Source: Staphylococcus pseudoxylosus (GTDB lineage Bacteria > Bacillota > Bacilli > Staphylococcales > Staphylococcaceae). From it: a stretch of 64,000 nt of DNA. The notes under the pieces are model-generated. The model was given only the letters and a program-made list of their open reading frames with translations. It did no database searches and was not told where the DNA came from. The translations under genes and the position numbers were made by a program. This document shows positions 32,089-38,536 of this stretch, piece by piece (position 1 is the first letter of the stretch; each line of letters opens with the position of its first letter). The stretch covers positions 248,001 through 312,000 of the forward strand of contig NZ_RCVN01000001.1 of NCBI RefSeq assembly GCF_003697915.1, read 5' to 3'.

Positions 32089-32991
32089 ATGAAGAGAACT
32101 ATCGTCTTATTTATAGCTTTATTACTTGTACTCACTGGATGTGGACAAAACAAGTCATCATATTCAAAGGAAACAAAAACCTTTGAAACAAAATCAGGAG
32201 ATAAAATTAAGATACCAAAAAATCCAAAACGTATCGTCGTATTAACCTCAAATGGAGGGAACTTTAAAGACCTTGGGGTAACACCTGTTGGTATCGACGC
32301 CGACTTTCCAAAATCAAAATATGTAAATGAAAAAGGCTCTAAACGTATTAGTTCAGAAGATGTAGAAAGCGTTGCAAAATTAAAACCCGATTTAATTTTA
32401 ACTTACGATGTTAACACTAAAATCAAAAAGTATAAAAAGATAGCCCCGACTATTCCTATCAAATACACAGATTACTCATATAAAGAAATGCATTTAGCTA
32501 TTGGTAAAATTTTAGGCAAAGAACAAAAAGCCAAAGATCAAATTAAAGATTTAGAAAATCAATTGCGCCAAGATGGACAAGCTATCGAACAAAAAATTGG
32601 TAAAAATAAAACATTTACGGTTATGGAAATTCAACCAAAGCAACTGTCAATTTTCGGAGAAAACTTCGGTAGAGGAACACCAATAATTTACCAAGAATAT
32701 AAGTTTCCTTTCCCGAAAGGAGCAAAGGAAGGCTTAGCTAAAAATGGCTTTAAAAAGGTTCCGTATGAAAAATACAATAAATACGCCGCGGATTATGTCT
32801 TAATTCCAACTGATTCTGGTAAAGTCGAAACCAATGATTTTACAAAATCTGAATTATGGAAGAATCAAAAAGCTTATAAAAACAGACACGTTTATTACTA
32901 TTCTAAAGATAATGCAACATATTCAAATCCATCTTCACTAGAAAAGTTATCAAATCATTTCAAAAATATTTTAACAAAAAAGTCCACTTAA
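32089..32991 (+). CDS. Iron(III)-siderophore binding lipoprotein, FhuD2-like
   Basis: 300 residues. The signal peptide ends in the lipobox LTGC. The periplasmic-binding fold of class III fits FhuD2: IPKNPKRIVVLTSN, KLKPDLILTYD and FGENFGRGTPIIYQEY, where FhuD2 has YGDNWGRGGEVLYQAF. It would bind hydroxamate-type siderophores and hand them to an Fhu permease, which is not encoded nearby. A Fur box precedes it. Its stop codon is inside a terminator at the edge of the prophage. Confidence 0.87.
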   Translation: MKRTIVLFIALLLVLTGCGQNKSSYSKETKTFETKSGDKIKIPKNPKRIVVLTSNGGNFKDLGVTPVGIDADFPKSKYVNEKGSKRISSEDVESVAKLKPDLILTYDVNTKIKKYKKIAPTIPIKYTDYSYKEMHLAIGKILGKEQKAKDQIKDLENQLRQDGQAIEQKIGKNKTFTVMEIQPKQLSIFGENFGRGTPIIYQEYKFPFPKGAKEGLAKNGFKKVPYEKYNKYAADYVLIPTDSGKVETNDFTKSELWKNQKAYKNRHVYYYSKDNATYSNPSSLEKLSNHFKNILTKKST

Positions 32992-33007
32992 TACAGGTGG
33001 GCTTTTG
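32980..33007 (+). terminator. Terminator of the FhuD-like gene
   Basis: GTCCAC pairs with GTGGGC (one G-T pair) and TTTT follows. The lipoprotein stop codon is in the loop, and the C-terminal codons of the opposing Cro-like gene cross the same hairpin. Confidence 0.65.
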
Positions 33008-33167
33008 CGTATTCGTATAGTTTTTCTGCAGTATCTAATGTTAGATTTCCAATTGTTCTTTCACCGTTTCTTAATCTTTGGATTATAGAATTACTTACAC
33101 CAGTTTCCTTACCAATTTTGTAAGAAGAAATATCAGAATCTAATAGTTTTTGTATTACGTCTTTCAT
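32988..33167 (-). CDS. Small Cro/XRE-like helix-turn-helix regulator
   Basis: 59 residues. The sequence SSYKIGKETGVSNSIIQRLR is a classical helix-turn-helix, followed by NGERTIGNLTLDTAEKLYEYA as in short Cro-like proteins. The ATG is directly after the stop of the 37-residue gene (TAAATG), so they are translationally coupled. It is the last gene of a three-gene unit whose promoter contains a palindrome; it is the natural candidate to bind that palindrome. The end overlaps the FhuD-like gene tail to tail. Confidence 0.8.
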   Translation of the reverse strand: MKDVIQKLLDSDISSYKIGKETGVSNSIIQRLRNGERTIGNLTLDTAEKLYEYAKAHLY

Positions 33168-33281
33168 TTAAAACACCCACTTAATTAGTGCAATAATTGT
33201 GATTAAGAATAACAACCAAGCTATTATACCTTCAATTTTTTCTTTCTTTGTTGTTTTTCTAATATCAATAGTTAGTTTCAT
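33168..33281 (-). CDS. 37-residue single-pass membrane peptide
   Basis: A charged N-terminus (MKLTIDIRKTTKKEKIEG) is followed by one membrane segment (IIAWLLFLITIIALI) and a KWVF end. No clear ribosome site precedes the ATG, so translation may be weak or depend on RNA structure. Its stop touches the start of the helix-turn-helix gene. Size and layout fit a toxin-like or signalling peptide, but no family is recognised. Confidence 0.6.
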   Translation of the reverse strand: MKLTIDIRKTTKKEKIEGIIAWLLFLITIIALIKWVF

Positions 33282-33318
33282 TTATTTAGAATGAGGATTA
33301 TGTTATATTTATATTGAA

Positions 33319-33334
33319 GAGGGGCGAACCCCTC
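33319..33334 (-). other. GC-rich hairpin inside the micro-operon leader
   Basis: GAGGGG-CGAA-CCCCTC is a perfect 6-bp stem with a four-base loop in an AT-rich setting. No T-run follows, so it is more likely an RNA stabiliser or attenuator than a simple terminator. Confidence 0.6.
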
Positions 33335-33340
33335 ATCTGT

Positions 33341-33433
33341 TTAGTACTCAAAAGCTATCTCGAATTGTACAACGACCAAATTGACTTTTATCGAGAATTT
33401 AAAGCTTTTGGGTGCTTTTATTTTTATCCTCAC
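33341..33433 (-). CDS. 30-residue basic peptide, GTG start
   Basis: The frame has the best ribosome site of the unit (GGAGG, seven bases before GTG 33,433). The peptide has an alternating pattern (RIKIKAPKSFKFSIKVNLVV) that suggests beta strands. It may be a leader peptide that controls the two genes downstream. No similarity is recognised. Confidence 0.5.
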   Translation of the reverse strand: MRIKIKAPKSFKFSIKVNLVVVQFEIAFEY

Positions 33434-33455
33434 TCCCTCACCTCCTTATAATACT

Positions 33456-33484
33456 ATTATACCATGCCAATTGGCATATAACAA
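33456..33484 (-). promoter_or_regulatory. Micro-operon promoter with palindromic operator
   Basis: TTGTTA (33,479-33,484), 17-base spacer, TATAAT (33,456-33,461). The spacer contains the perfect palindrome ATGCCAATTGGCAT at 33,464-33,477, positioned so that a bound dimer would block RNA polymerase. Confidence 0.7.
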
Positions 33485-33507
33485 CCCTTTTCTTATCCTT
33501 TTTCAAT

Positions 33508-33918
33508 TTATTTTATCTCCACAATATCTTTCAAATTAACTTTGCTTAAACCAGTTTCTTCATATAAATGTAGTGTTTGTGTGTGAACATCCACTTTGTG
33601 TATATAACCTTCTTTAGTTTTAATATATCCATCGACAAAATAACGTAGTTCAATTATAGGCTCATGATACATTTTGAATATTAATTTATCGTTTAAATCA
33701 TTTAATTGGTGGTCGCTTAATGATGGCTTATCAATCTTATTTTGGTCTTGTATGTATTGTTCTAGTTGCTCGTATTGTTCGGGCAGTGTCTTAAATGCTT
33801 TCCACTTAACCATGCCGCGCCCTTGTGGTATACGTGGATTAAGGTACTCTCTAGGTATTTTACGATAATCAGTTTCATATTTATATTCATCTGGTGCGTT
33901 AGGGTTTATTACTTTCAT
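33508..33918 (-). CDS. YolD-like protein
   Basis: 136 residues. IPQGRGMVKWKAFKTLPEQYEQL near residue 31 and the beta-rich C-terminal half (GYIKTKEGYIHKVDVHTQTLHL) match the YolD-like family. In Bacillus, YolD-type genes lie next to UmuC/DinB-type polymerases in SOS-induced units. Here it is the second gene after a 63-residue protein, behind a LexA-box promoter, and no polymerase gene is near. Confidence 0.8.
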   Translation of the reverse strand: MKVINPNAPDEYKYETDYRKIPREYLNPRIPQGRGMVKWKAFKTLPEQYEQLEQYIQDQNKIDKPSLSDHQLNDLNDKLIFKMYHEPIIELRYFVDGYIKTKEGYIHKVDVHTQTLHLYEETGLSKVNLKDIVEIK

Positions 33919-33927
33919 AGTATCACC

Positions 33928-34119
33928 TCAAAAAAATGGAATTGTTTTACTAGCTTCTATAATATCTTTTGTGAAGAAAAATTGTTTGCCTTCTCCAGTA
34001 TAAGCAGGATTTAAAAGCATGTTTGCTTTAGCACTATATAGCCATTCAGGGTTTATTCCAGAATTTAATACATCTTGAAATTCTTGAAAATTTTTACTCC
34101 AATCTAAATTTGGTTCCAT
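33928..34119 (-). CDS. 63-residue phage protein co-transcribed with the YolD-like gene
   Basis: 63 residues, no known domain; the sequence has NPEWLYSAKANMLLNPAYTGEG. The ribosome site GAGGTG fits. It is nine bases ahead of the YolD-like gene and directly behind a promoter with a LexA box. It is conserved, as I recall, beside YolD in other staphylococcal prophages, which supports a joint function. Confidence 0.75.
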   Translation of the reverse strand: MEPNLDWSKNFQEFQDVLNSGINPEWLYSAKANMLLNPAYTGEGKQFFFTKDIIEASKTIPFF

Positions 34120-34136
34120 ATTATCACCTCATGAAT

Positions 34137-34165
34137 ATAATAGAACGTTTGTTCGTATAAATCAA
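34137..34165 (-). promoter_or_regulatory. LexA-controlled promoter
   Basis: TTGATT (34,160-34,165), 17-base spacer, TATTAT (34,137-34,142). CGAACAAACGTTCT (34,142-34,155 on the minus strand) inside the spacer fits the Gram-positive SOS box CGAACNNNNGTTCG except for the last base. DNA damage should induce the two genes downstream. Confidence 0.8.
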
Positions 34166-34200
34166 CAAAAAAATAACCACCCAGTGACATGCTTGGATGG
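34166..34200 (-). terminator. Terminator upstream of the LexA promoter
   Basis: On the minus strand CCATCC pairs with GGGTGG and a run of T residues follows (ATTTTTTT). It insulates the SOS unit from transcripts arriving from the right. Confidence 0.7.
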
Positions 34201-34274
34201 TTTGATTATAGGTAATGTAAATAAGAAAAGTGCATGTAAACATATTCTACCTCGTTCAAATTATAATTAAACAT

Positions 34275-34329
34275 AAAAAAGACAGCCGAATTAACGACTG
34301 CCTACTAACCATGTTTAGAGCTTAAGAGT
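34275..34329 (-). ncRNA. Candidate phage small RNA (unit A, weak promoter)
   Basis: It ends in a clear terminator (GGCAGTCG, loop, CGGCTGTC and six T). A possible promoter TTACAC-17-TACCAT lies at 34,336-34,364. It overlaps a perfect inverted repeat TTGTGCAT/ATGCACAA (34,330-34,352) that could be an operator. The RNA would be about 55 nt with no open frame of note. Confidence 0.4.
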
Positions 34330-34369
34330 TTGTGCATGGTATGTATGCACAATTAATAGTGTAACATAA

Positions 34370-34443
34370 AAAATAAAAAAGATGCCACCAAAGTGACACC
34401 TGAAAATATTCATTTGAAATTCATTAGAAAGGAAAAGGAATAT
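34370..34443 (-). ncRNA. Candidate phage small RNA (unit B)
   Basis: Promoter TTGAAA (34,473-34,478), 17-base spacer, TAATAT (34,450-34,455). The transcript would run about 70 nt to a terminator (GGTGTCAC-TTT-GGTGGCATC, six T). Its 5' part holds the pyrimidine-rich TTCCTTTTCCTTTC, complementary to strong ribosome sites. The unit is a diverged copy of unit C: both share TAGAATNTTCTGATAATAT in the promoter. Confidence 0.6.
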
Positions 34444-34487
34444 ACGTATATATTATCAGAACATTCTATGTATTTCAAAGATTAAAC

Positions 34488-34558
34488 AAAAAGACAGACA
34501 CATAAGTGCCTGCCCGAGATATAATATAGAGACCTTTTTGAAAGGAAAGAACTTCACA
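34488..34558 (-). ncRNA. Candidate phage small RNA (unit C)
   Basis: Promoter TTGTAA (34,588-34,593), 17-base spacer, TAATAT (34,565-34,570), with the palindrome AGAATATTCT in the spacer. The RNA of about 70 nt carries TTCTTTCCTTTC and ends in GGGCAGGCACTTATGTGTCTGTC followed in the DNA by five T. It has no open reading frame and lies just upstream of unit B with the same arrangement. Confidence 0.6.
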
Positions 34559-34604
34559 ATATTTATATTATCAGAATATTCTATAATTTACAAGTGCTAA
34601 ATAA

Positions 34605-34668
34605 AAAGAAGCAGAGCCTGCTTCTTTTAGTAAGGTATACATGCGTTTGTTAGCAATAGTATTGCTAA
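34605..34668 (-). terminator. Terminator and adjoining inverted repeat
   Basis: AAGAAGCAG-AGC-CTGCTTCTT with a T-run on either strand (34,605-34,628) is a two-way terminator. Next to it TTAGCAAT-AGT-ATTGCTAA (34,650-34,668) is a second perfect inverted repeat. A promoter for a transcript ending here was not found. Confidence 0.7.
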
Positions 34669-34682
34669 AATTACTTATATCA

Positions 34683-34754
34683 TAAAAAAGACACCCCTGT
34701 AAAGAGGTGCCCGTCACAAATAAAAGGTTAAGTTAAAACGAATGTTCCAACCAT
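34683..34754 (-). ncRNA. Candidate phage small RNA (unit D)
   Basis: Promoter TTGAAA (34,783-34,788), 16-base spacer, TAAAAT (34,761-34,766). The transcript would be about 70 nt and ends in GGGCACCTC-TTTACAG-GGGTGTC with six T. It begins some 170 bases downstream of the methyltransferase stop and is separate from units B and C in sequence. Confidence 0.5.
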
Positions 34755-34923
34755 AATCTTATTTTATCACTATAAATTTAACTTTCAAATCGTTTGATTG
34801 TCGACTTTATTTTCATTGTTGATTCAACACCTCATAATAAATAGATAGATAAGGAACTGTCCTGGGCTAAAGTAATCAATTTTATAATCATCTAAAGTCA
34901 CACTGGACTGGAACCGATTATTT

Positions 34924-35661
34924 TTATTTATTTAGTATCGATTTAATTATCAACATCATTGGGCGTCTCATTTCTCCAACCATTTCTGGTAAATCTCTCA
35001 TTTCCTCTGGCGGCATAGGCTCAATTAAACTGTCGATAATGAAATGACTTTCTTTTAATGCTTGAAAGTATGAAGTCAGCGTATGATGAAATTTTTGAAT
35101 ATTTTCATTTAAAAATGTACTTTCTCTTAATCCTTCATTAAAGTAATTATCAATTGGAAAATGACTAATATTTCCTTTTTTGTCATAAACCCAATCTTGT
35201 GAACCTTCAGCTGTAAAAACAGGATGCTCTACAGTAAATAAGAAATAGCCATTATCTTTCATTGAGTTCGCTAGATTTTTAAATAATGAATTTAAATCTT
35301 CTATATAATGCAAGACTAAAGAGCTCAATACTATATCAAAATAATCACTTTTTAGATTTAAAGACCCTATATCATCCACTTCATAAGTTATTTTATCATC
35401 AAAATTTGTTTTTTTAGCAACTTCTATCATTTTTTCAGATGAATCTATTGCTATTACCTCTTTAGCACCATGATCAGCTGCATATTTTGCATGCCAACCA
35501 TAACCGCAACCTAAATCTAAAACAACTTTCCCCTCAAAATCTGGCAACAATTTTTTAAATTCATGCCATTCTCCTGCTCCTGTTAATCCTTTGTTACTTC
35601 TGGGCATCTGAGAATATTTTTCAAAAAAGTTTTTATTATCGTATTGTTTTTTAATTTCCAT
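34924..35661 (-). CDS. Class I SAM-dependent methyltransferase (phage cargo gene)
   Basis: 245 residues. The SAM site is VVLDLGCGYGWHAKYAADHG (about residues 45-64), followed by VIAIDSSEKMI and DIVLSSLVLHYIEDL, typical of small-molecule methyltransferases (methyltransf_11). It does not resemble DNA methylases. It lies after the endolysin, insulated by a terminator on each side, which is the place where lysogenic-conversion genes are found. Substrate unknown; the ribosome site is AAAGGAG. Confidence 0.85.
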   Translation of the reverse strand: MEIKKQYDNKNFFEKYSQMPRSNKGLTGAGEWHEFKKLLPDFEGKVVLDLGCGYGWHAKYAADHGAKEVIAIDSSEKMIEVAKKTNFDDKITYEVDDIGSLNLKSDYFDIVLSSLVLHYIEDLNSLFKNLANSMKDNGYFLFTVEHPVFTAEGSQDWVYDKKGNISHFPIDNYFNEGLRESTFLNENIQKFHHTLTSYFQALKESHFIIDSLIEPMPPEEMRDLPEMVGEMRRPMMLIIKSILNK

Positions 35662-35706
35662 AAAGAAAACTCCTTTAGCAACTTAACTTTCACAATATTA
35701 TAACAC

Positions 35707-35739
35707 AAAAAAAAGACACCTCGTAAAGAGGTGTCTAGT
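35707..35739 (-). terminator. Terminator of the lysis genes
   Basis: On the minus strand AGACACCTC-TTTAC-GAGGTGTCT is perfect and eight T residues follow. It ends the late transcript after the endolysin gene. Confidence 0.92.
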
Positions 35740-35843
35740 AAGTTAATCGTTAGAACAGATTTTAATTTGTTCCATAAGTTATGTTACTAAAGTTATTTAA
35801 CGCTTTCAAATTATATAACTTATCTATTTCTATCATACAATTT

Positions 35844-37211
35844 TTAACTAAAGGTTCCCCACGCATCTCCTATTCTACTACCATTTCCATTTGAATCTCC
35901 AATCGGCATATAAACACGTGCACCACTGTCTATAGTCCATGCAATCCAAATATAACCGTCAAAGTCGTATACTTCGTCATAGTTTACAGATTGACCAGTA
36001 TATAACATGCCTGCAATTCCCCAACCAGTCCACGGACCATTATATCTTGTATAGATATTAGTTGTTGCTGTAAATGTTCCTTTCTCAGTTTTCCACAAAA
36101 TATTATGTTGATTTCTACGCCATTTATTACCGACTTTTTTACCTTTATCTTTGACTGGATTTTTCTTTTGCTTATCAGTAGGTATTGTTACACCATCTGT
36201 AACATTATCTGGCACACCAACATCTAAAGTTGGATTTTTATAATATTTAGTAATTTCTTTAATGAAGTAATCTTGCATCTCATGTTGTTTGGCTGTCGAA
36301 GGTGCGCCATTAATAATAGGGTCAAAATCAACATGTAATGCCATACTTCTATGTGGACAGGCAGTCGCTACAAATTGATTGTGCAGCTTCACAGTTTTTC
36401 TATTAGGTTTTAAACCATAATACAACATATCAATGGCTGCTTGTTTAAATATAGCTTGTTCGTTTTTCACAAAGTCTTTATTGCTAGCACGCATTGAATC
36501 ACAAACTTCATAACCTAAATAATGACCGTTACCATAACTATCCGCTACATGCCATGCGATACGGAATGTATCTATAGCTCGCCACATCGTCTTTCTATCT
36601 CCATAATAATGAGCAACGCCCCCCTCATAACGAGCCACAGATGCATTACTCAAACGATTATATTGCTCTTTAGCAGAAATACTATCAGCTGTATTGTGAA
36701 TAACCACACCATCAATAGAACCTACACGCTCATTCATTGTATAATTAATAGAATGATTGATTGTTTCTATTTTTGTTGATTCTGTAGTAACACCCTTTTC
36801 TGCGTCTTTATATGGTGGACGAATGACACCTACAAAATCATCATACACATGATCTTGAATAAATGCTGCAGGACTTCCATTATTTGAAGCGTTATACCAA
36901 TTTTGGTCAATACTATCAAATAAGTATTGATTCGCATTAGTAATCATACCTGTATGTCCATAGCTTCCATCATCTAATACAAAAATATCTCCTTTTTGTG
37001 GGATAAATTTTTTCGTATTTTTAATGACTTGGAATCCTTTCGGATATTTATAATCAATAAAATCAACTGCATTACCCGTTGGGTGTACATCAAAATGTTC
37101 TTTTAAGAATTCTATGATAAACGTTGCACATTGAGCCCCATTTGATTGTCCAGCTGTTAAACTTTTACCGATGTTTTTTACTGCCCAGTTAACGGCTTCT
37201 TGTTTTTTCAT
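35844..37211 (-). CDS. Phage endolysin: CHAP peptidase, amidase_2, SH3b
   Basis: 455 residues with three modules. The CHAP domain (about 1-135) has its Cys in SNGAQCATFI and His in YGHTGMI. The zinc amidase domain (about 160-320) has VVIHNTAD, AWHVAD and ACPHRSM. The C-terminal SH3b wall-binding domain (about 360-455) has YTRYNGPWTGWGIAGML. It cuts the staphylococcal peptidoglycan at lysis. It lacks a signal peptide and depends on the holin gene 52 bases upstream. Confidence 0.95.
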   Translation of the reverse strand: MKKQEAVNWAVKNIGKSLTAGQSNGAQCATFIIEFLKEHFDVHPTGNAVDFIDYKYPKGFQVIKNTKKFIPQKGDIFVLDDGSYGHTGMITNANQYLFDSIDQNWYNASNNGSPAAFIQDHVYDDFVGVIRPPYKDAEKGVTTESTKIETINHSINYTMNERVGSIDGVVIHNTADSISAKEQYNRLSNASVARYEGGVAHYYGDRKTMWRAIDTFRIAWHVADSYGNGHYLGYEVCDSMRASNKDFVKNEQAIFKQAAIDMLYYGLKPNRKTVKLHNQFVATACPHRSMALHVDFDPIINGAPSTAKQHEMQDYFIKEITKYYKNPTLDVGVPDNVTDGVTIPTDKQKKNPVKDKGKKVGNKWRRNQHNILWKTEKGTFTATTNIYTRYNGPWTGWGIAGMLYTGQSVNYDEVYDFDGYIWIAWTIDSGARVYMPIGDSNGNGSRIGDAWGTFS

Positions 37212-37230
37212 TTAAAAATACCTCCATAAT

Positions 37231-37256
37231 AAAAAGCCGACCGTTAAGTCGACTTA
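37231..37256 (-). terminator. Hairpin with T-run between holin and endolysin
   Basis: AGTCGAC pairs with GTCGGCT, followed by TTTTT. It lies inside the lysis cassette, so it may only attenuate transcription. Confidence 0.6.
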
Positions 37257-37263
37257 ATTAGTT

Positions 37264-37575
37264 TTATTTTTTAGGTTGTTTTGCTTCGGCTCCTCCACCG
37301 AGTTTATTTGGATTTTTACCATTCTTATTCTTGAATGTTTCCCAAATACCTGTGGCCATAAGTCCACTTATTAATCCTGCTAGTAATCGACCCGCTACCG
37401 ATAACTCACTTACAATTTCTGGAATGAATATCGTAACGCCTCCAATAACTAAACCAATGACCATTGATACTAATGGTATAAAGTTCTTAGGCACTTTTTT
37501 TGTACGTTTGATAACTTCTGTTAGTGCTCCTGTAATAACTGCAATGACTGCAGCAAATGCGATAATTTGTTCCAT
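37264..37575 (-). CDS. Phage holin
   Basis: 103 residues with two to three membrane segments (about residues 3-22, 31-50 and 62-80) and a highly basic C-terminal tail (NKNGKNPNKLGGGAEAKQPKK). This is the usual layout for staphylococcal siphovirus holins. It forms membrane lesions that release the endolysin. It has a strong TAGGAGG ribosome site. Confidence 0.9.
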   Translation of the reverse strand: MEQIIAFAAVIAVITGALTEVIKRTKKVPKNFIPLVSMVIGLVIGGVTIFIPEIVSELSVAGRLLAGLISGLMATGIWETFKNKNGKNPNKLGGGAEAKQPKK

Positions 37576-37598
37576 TTATAATTCCTCCTAATTAATAT

Positions 37599-37630
37599 AA
37601 AAAGGCCGTCACTGTACTGTGATGACCTTA
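37599..37630 (-). terminator. Hairpin with T-run ahead of the holin gene
   Basis: GGTCATCAC pairs with GTGACGGCC (one G-T pair), then TTTTT. The stem overlaps the last codons of the preceding gene. Confidence 0.6.
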
Positions 37631-37939
37631 CTTTTTAGATAATTGATTATTTTGATGGGTATAAAATCGGTCTTCGAATTTATCAAAACGAGTATTTAAA
37701 CTATCAATCTTTGAACTAACTTCTAAGATAACCTTTGTATCTTCACGTTGTTGTTTTTGTTCTTCTTTGATATCTCTTAATGAAGTGTTATGATCTTCTA
37801 CCTCTGATTCTATACGTGTAATTCTATTTTCATTATCTTTCTTGTCTTTACTTACTTTAAGAAATAACCCAACAACTGTTACTATCATGGGTATAACTGT
37901 AAAGACAATCCAATAAGTTAGTTCGCTTTCATTCAACAT
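37628..37939 (-). CDS. Phage DUF2951-like membrane/coiled-coil protein
   Basis: 103 residues: one N-terminal membrane segment (TYWIVFTVIPMIVTVVGLFL) and then a coiled coil (about 30-90). The ATG at 37,939 has GGGAGG; a GTG 12 bases earlier would overlap that site. Genes of this type precede the holin in many staphylococcal phages. Function unknown. Confidence 0.8.
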   Translation of the reverse strand: MLNESELTYWIVFTVIPMIVTVVGLFLKVSKDKKDNENRITRIESEVEDHNTSLRDIKEEQKQQREDTKVILEVSSKIDSLNTRFDKFEDRFYTHQNNQLSKK

Positions 37940-37973
37940 TGAACCTCCCACTTTCTATAATAAAAGTCACAAG

Positions 37974-38126
37974 CTATTCAGCCTGCGACTCTGGATATTC
38001 CTCACCAGTAATTTCTTCATACTGTTCTTTATCTATGGCATCTAATGTTACATATGTTTGAATATCCTCATTTGTGTAACAATTGATGTCATAAAAATAT
38101 TTGATAGAATCGAATCCTGGATACAT
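37974..38126 (-). CDS. XkdX-family phage protein
   Basis: 50 residues, beginning MYPGFDSIKYFYDINCYTNE, which is the XkdX pattern, and ending in an acidic tail (EEITGEEYPESQAE). It is a short structural or baseplate-associated protein of unknown role, always next to the tail-fibre genes. Confidence 0.85.
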   Translation of the reverse strand: MYPGFDSIKYFYDINCYTNEDIQTYVTLDAIDKEQYEEITGEEYPESQAE

Positions 38127-38127
38127 A

Positions 38128-38526
38128 TTAATTACTCCCTTTCAATTTTGTAATTTCAAGCATTGCGTCAGCTTGTTCTAACTCTGCTTCTTGTAATCGT
38201 TGCTCTTTTTTAGTTAATTCTTGTGTTGCGCCTGCTTGCTCTTTTTGAGATTTAATAAGCTGTGAGGCTATCTTAGTTACTTGCATTTGGGTATTAGCAA
38301 TTTGTAACTCATTATTTGTTGGCTCATAACCATTATTTGGATTATTTGCTTCCCATTCTTCTTTTGTAGCACCAATCCATTCGTTCCCATCAAATTCAAA
38401 AGGACTATAAATACCCTCAGGTGGTGCTGTTTCTGTGAAATCTTCGTTAGGGTATTGATATTCACCGTTCTCGTTTTCATAAGCTAAATAAGGTGTACCA
38501 TCATATAAAAATACTTGTTTAAACAT
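38128..38526 (-). CDS. Phage baseplate-associated protein, DUF2977-like
   Basis: 132 residues. The N-terminal half (FKQVFLYDGTPYLAYENENG, YSPFEFDGNEWIGATKEEW) resembles short receptor-binding accessory domains. The C-terminal half is a coiled coil (about 75-130). It follows the BppU gene by ten bases. Confidence 0.7.
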   Translation of the reverse strand: MFKQVFLYDGTPYLAYENENGEYQYPNEDFTETAPPEGIYSPFEFDGNEWIGATKEEWEANNPNNGYEPTNNELQIANTQMQVTKIASQLIKSQKEQAGATQELTKKEQRLQEAELEQADAMLEITKLKGSN

Positions 38527-38536
38527 TGTTTCACTC

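Noticed and set aside
34124..34243. 39-codon minus-strand hydrophobic frame with GAGG upstream of its ATG
   Set aside because: It runs through a terminator hairpin and the whole LexA promoter, so its sequence is explained by those elements. It stays a weak possibility as a membrane peptide.
34142..34790. CRISPR-like array in the repeat-rich intergenic region
   Set aside because: The repeats are two diverged copies of a promoter and separate terminators; there is no regular repeat-spacer pattern.
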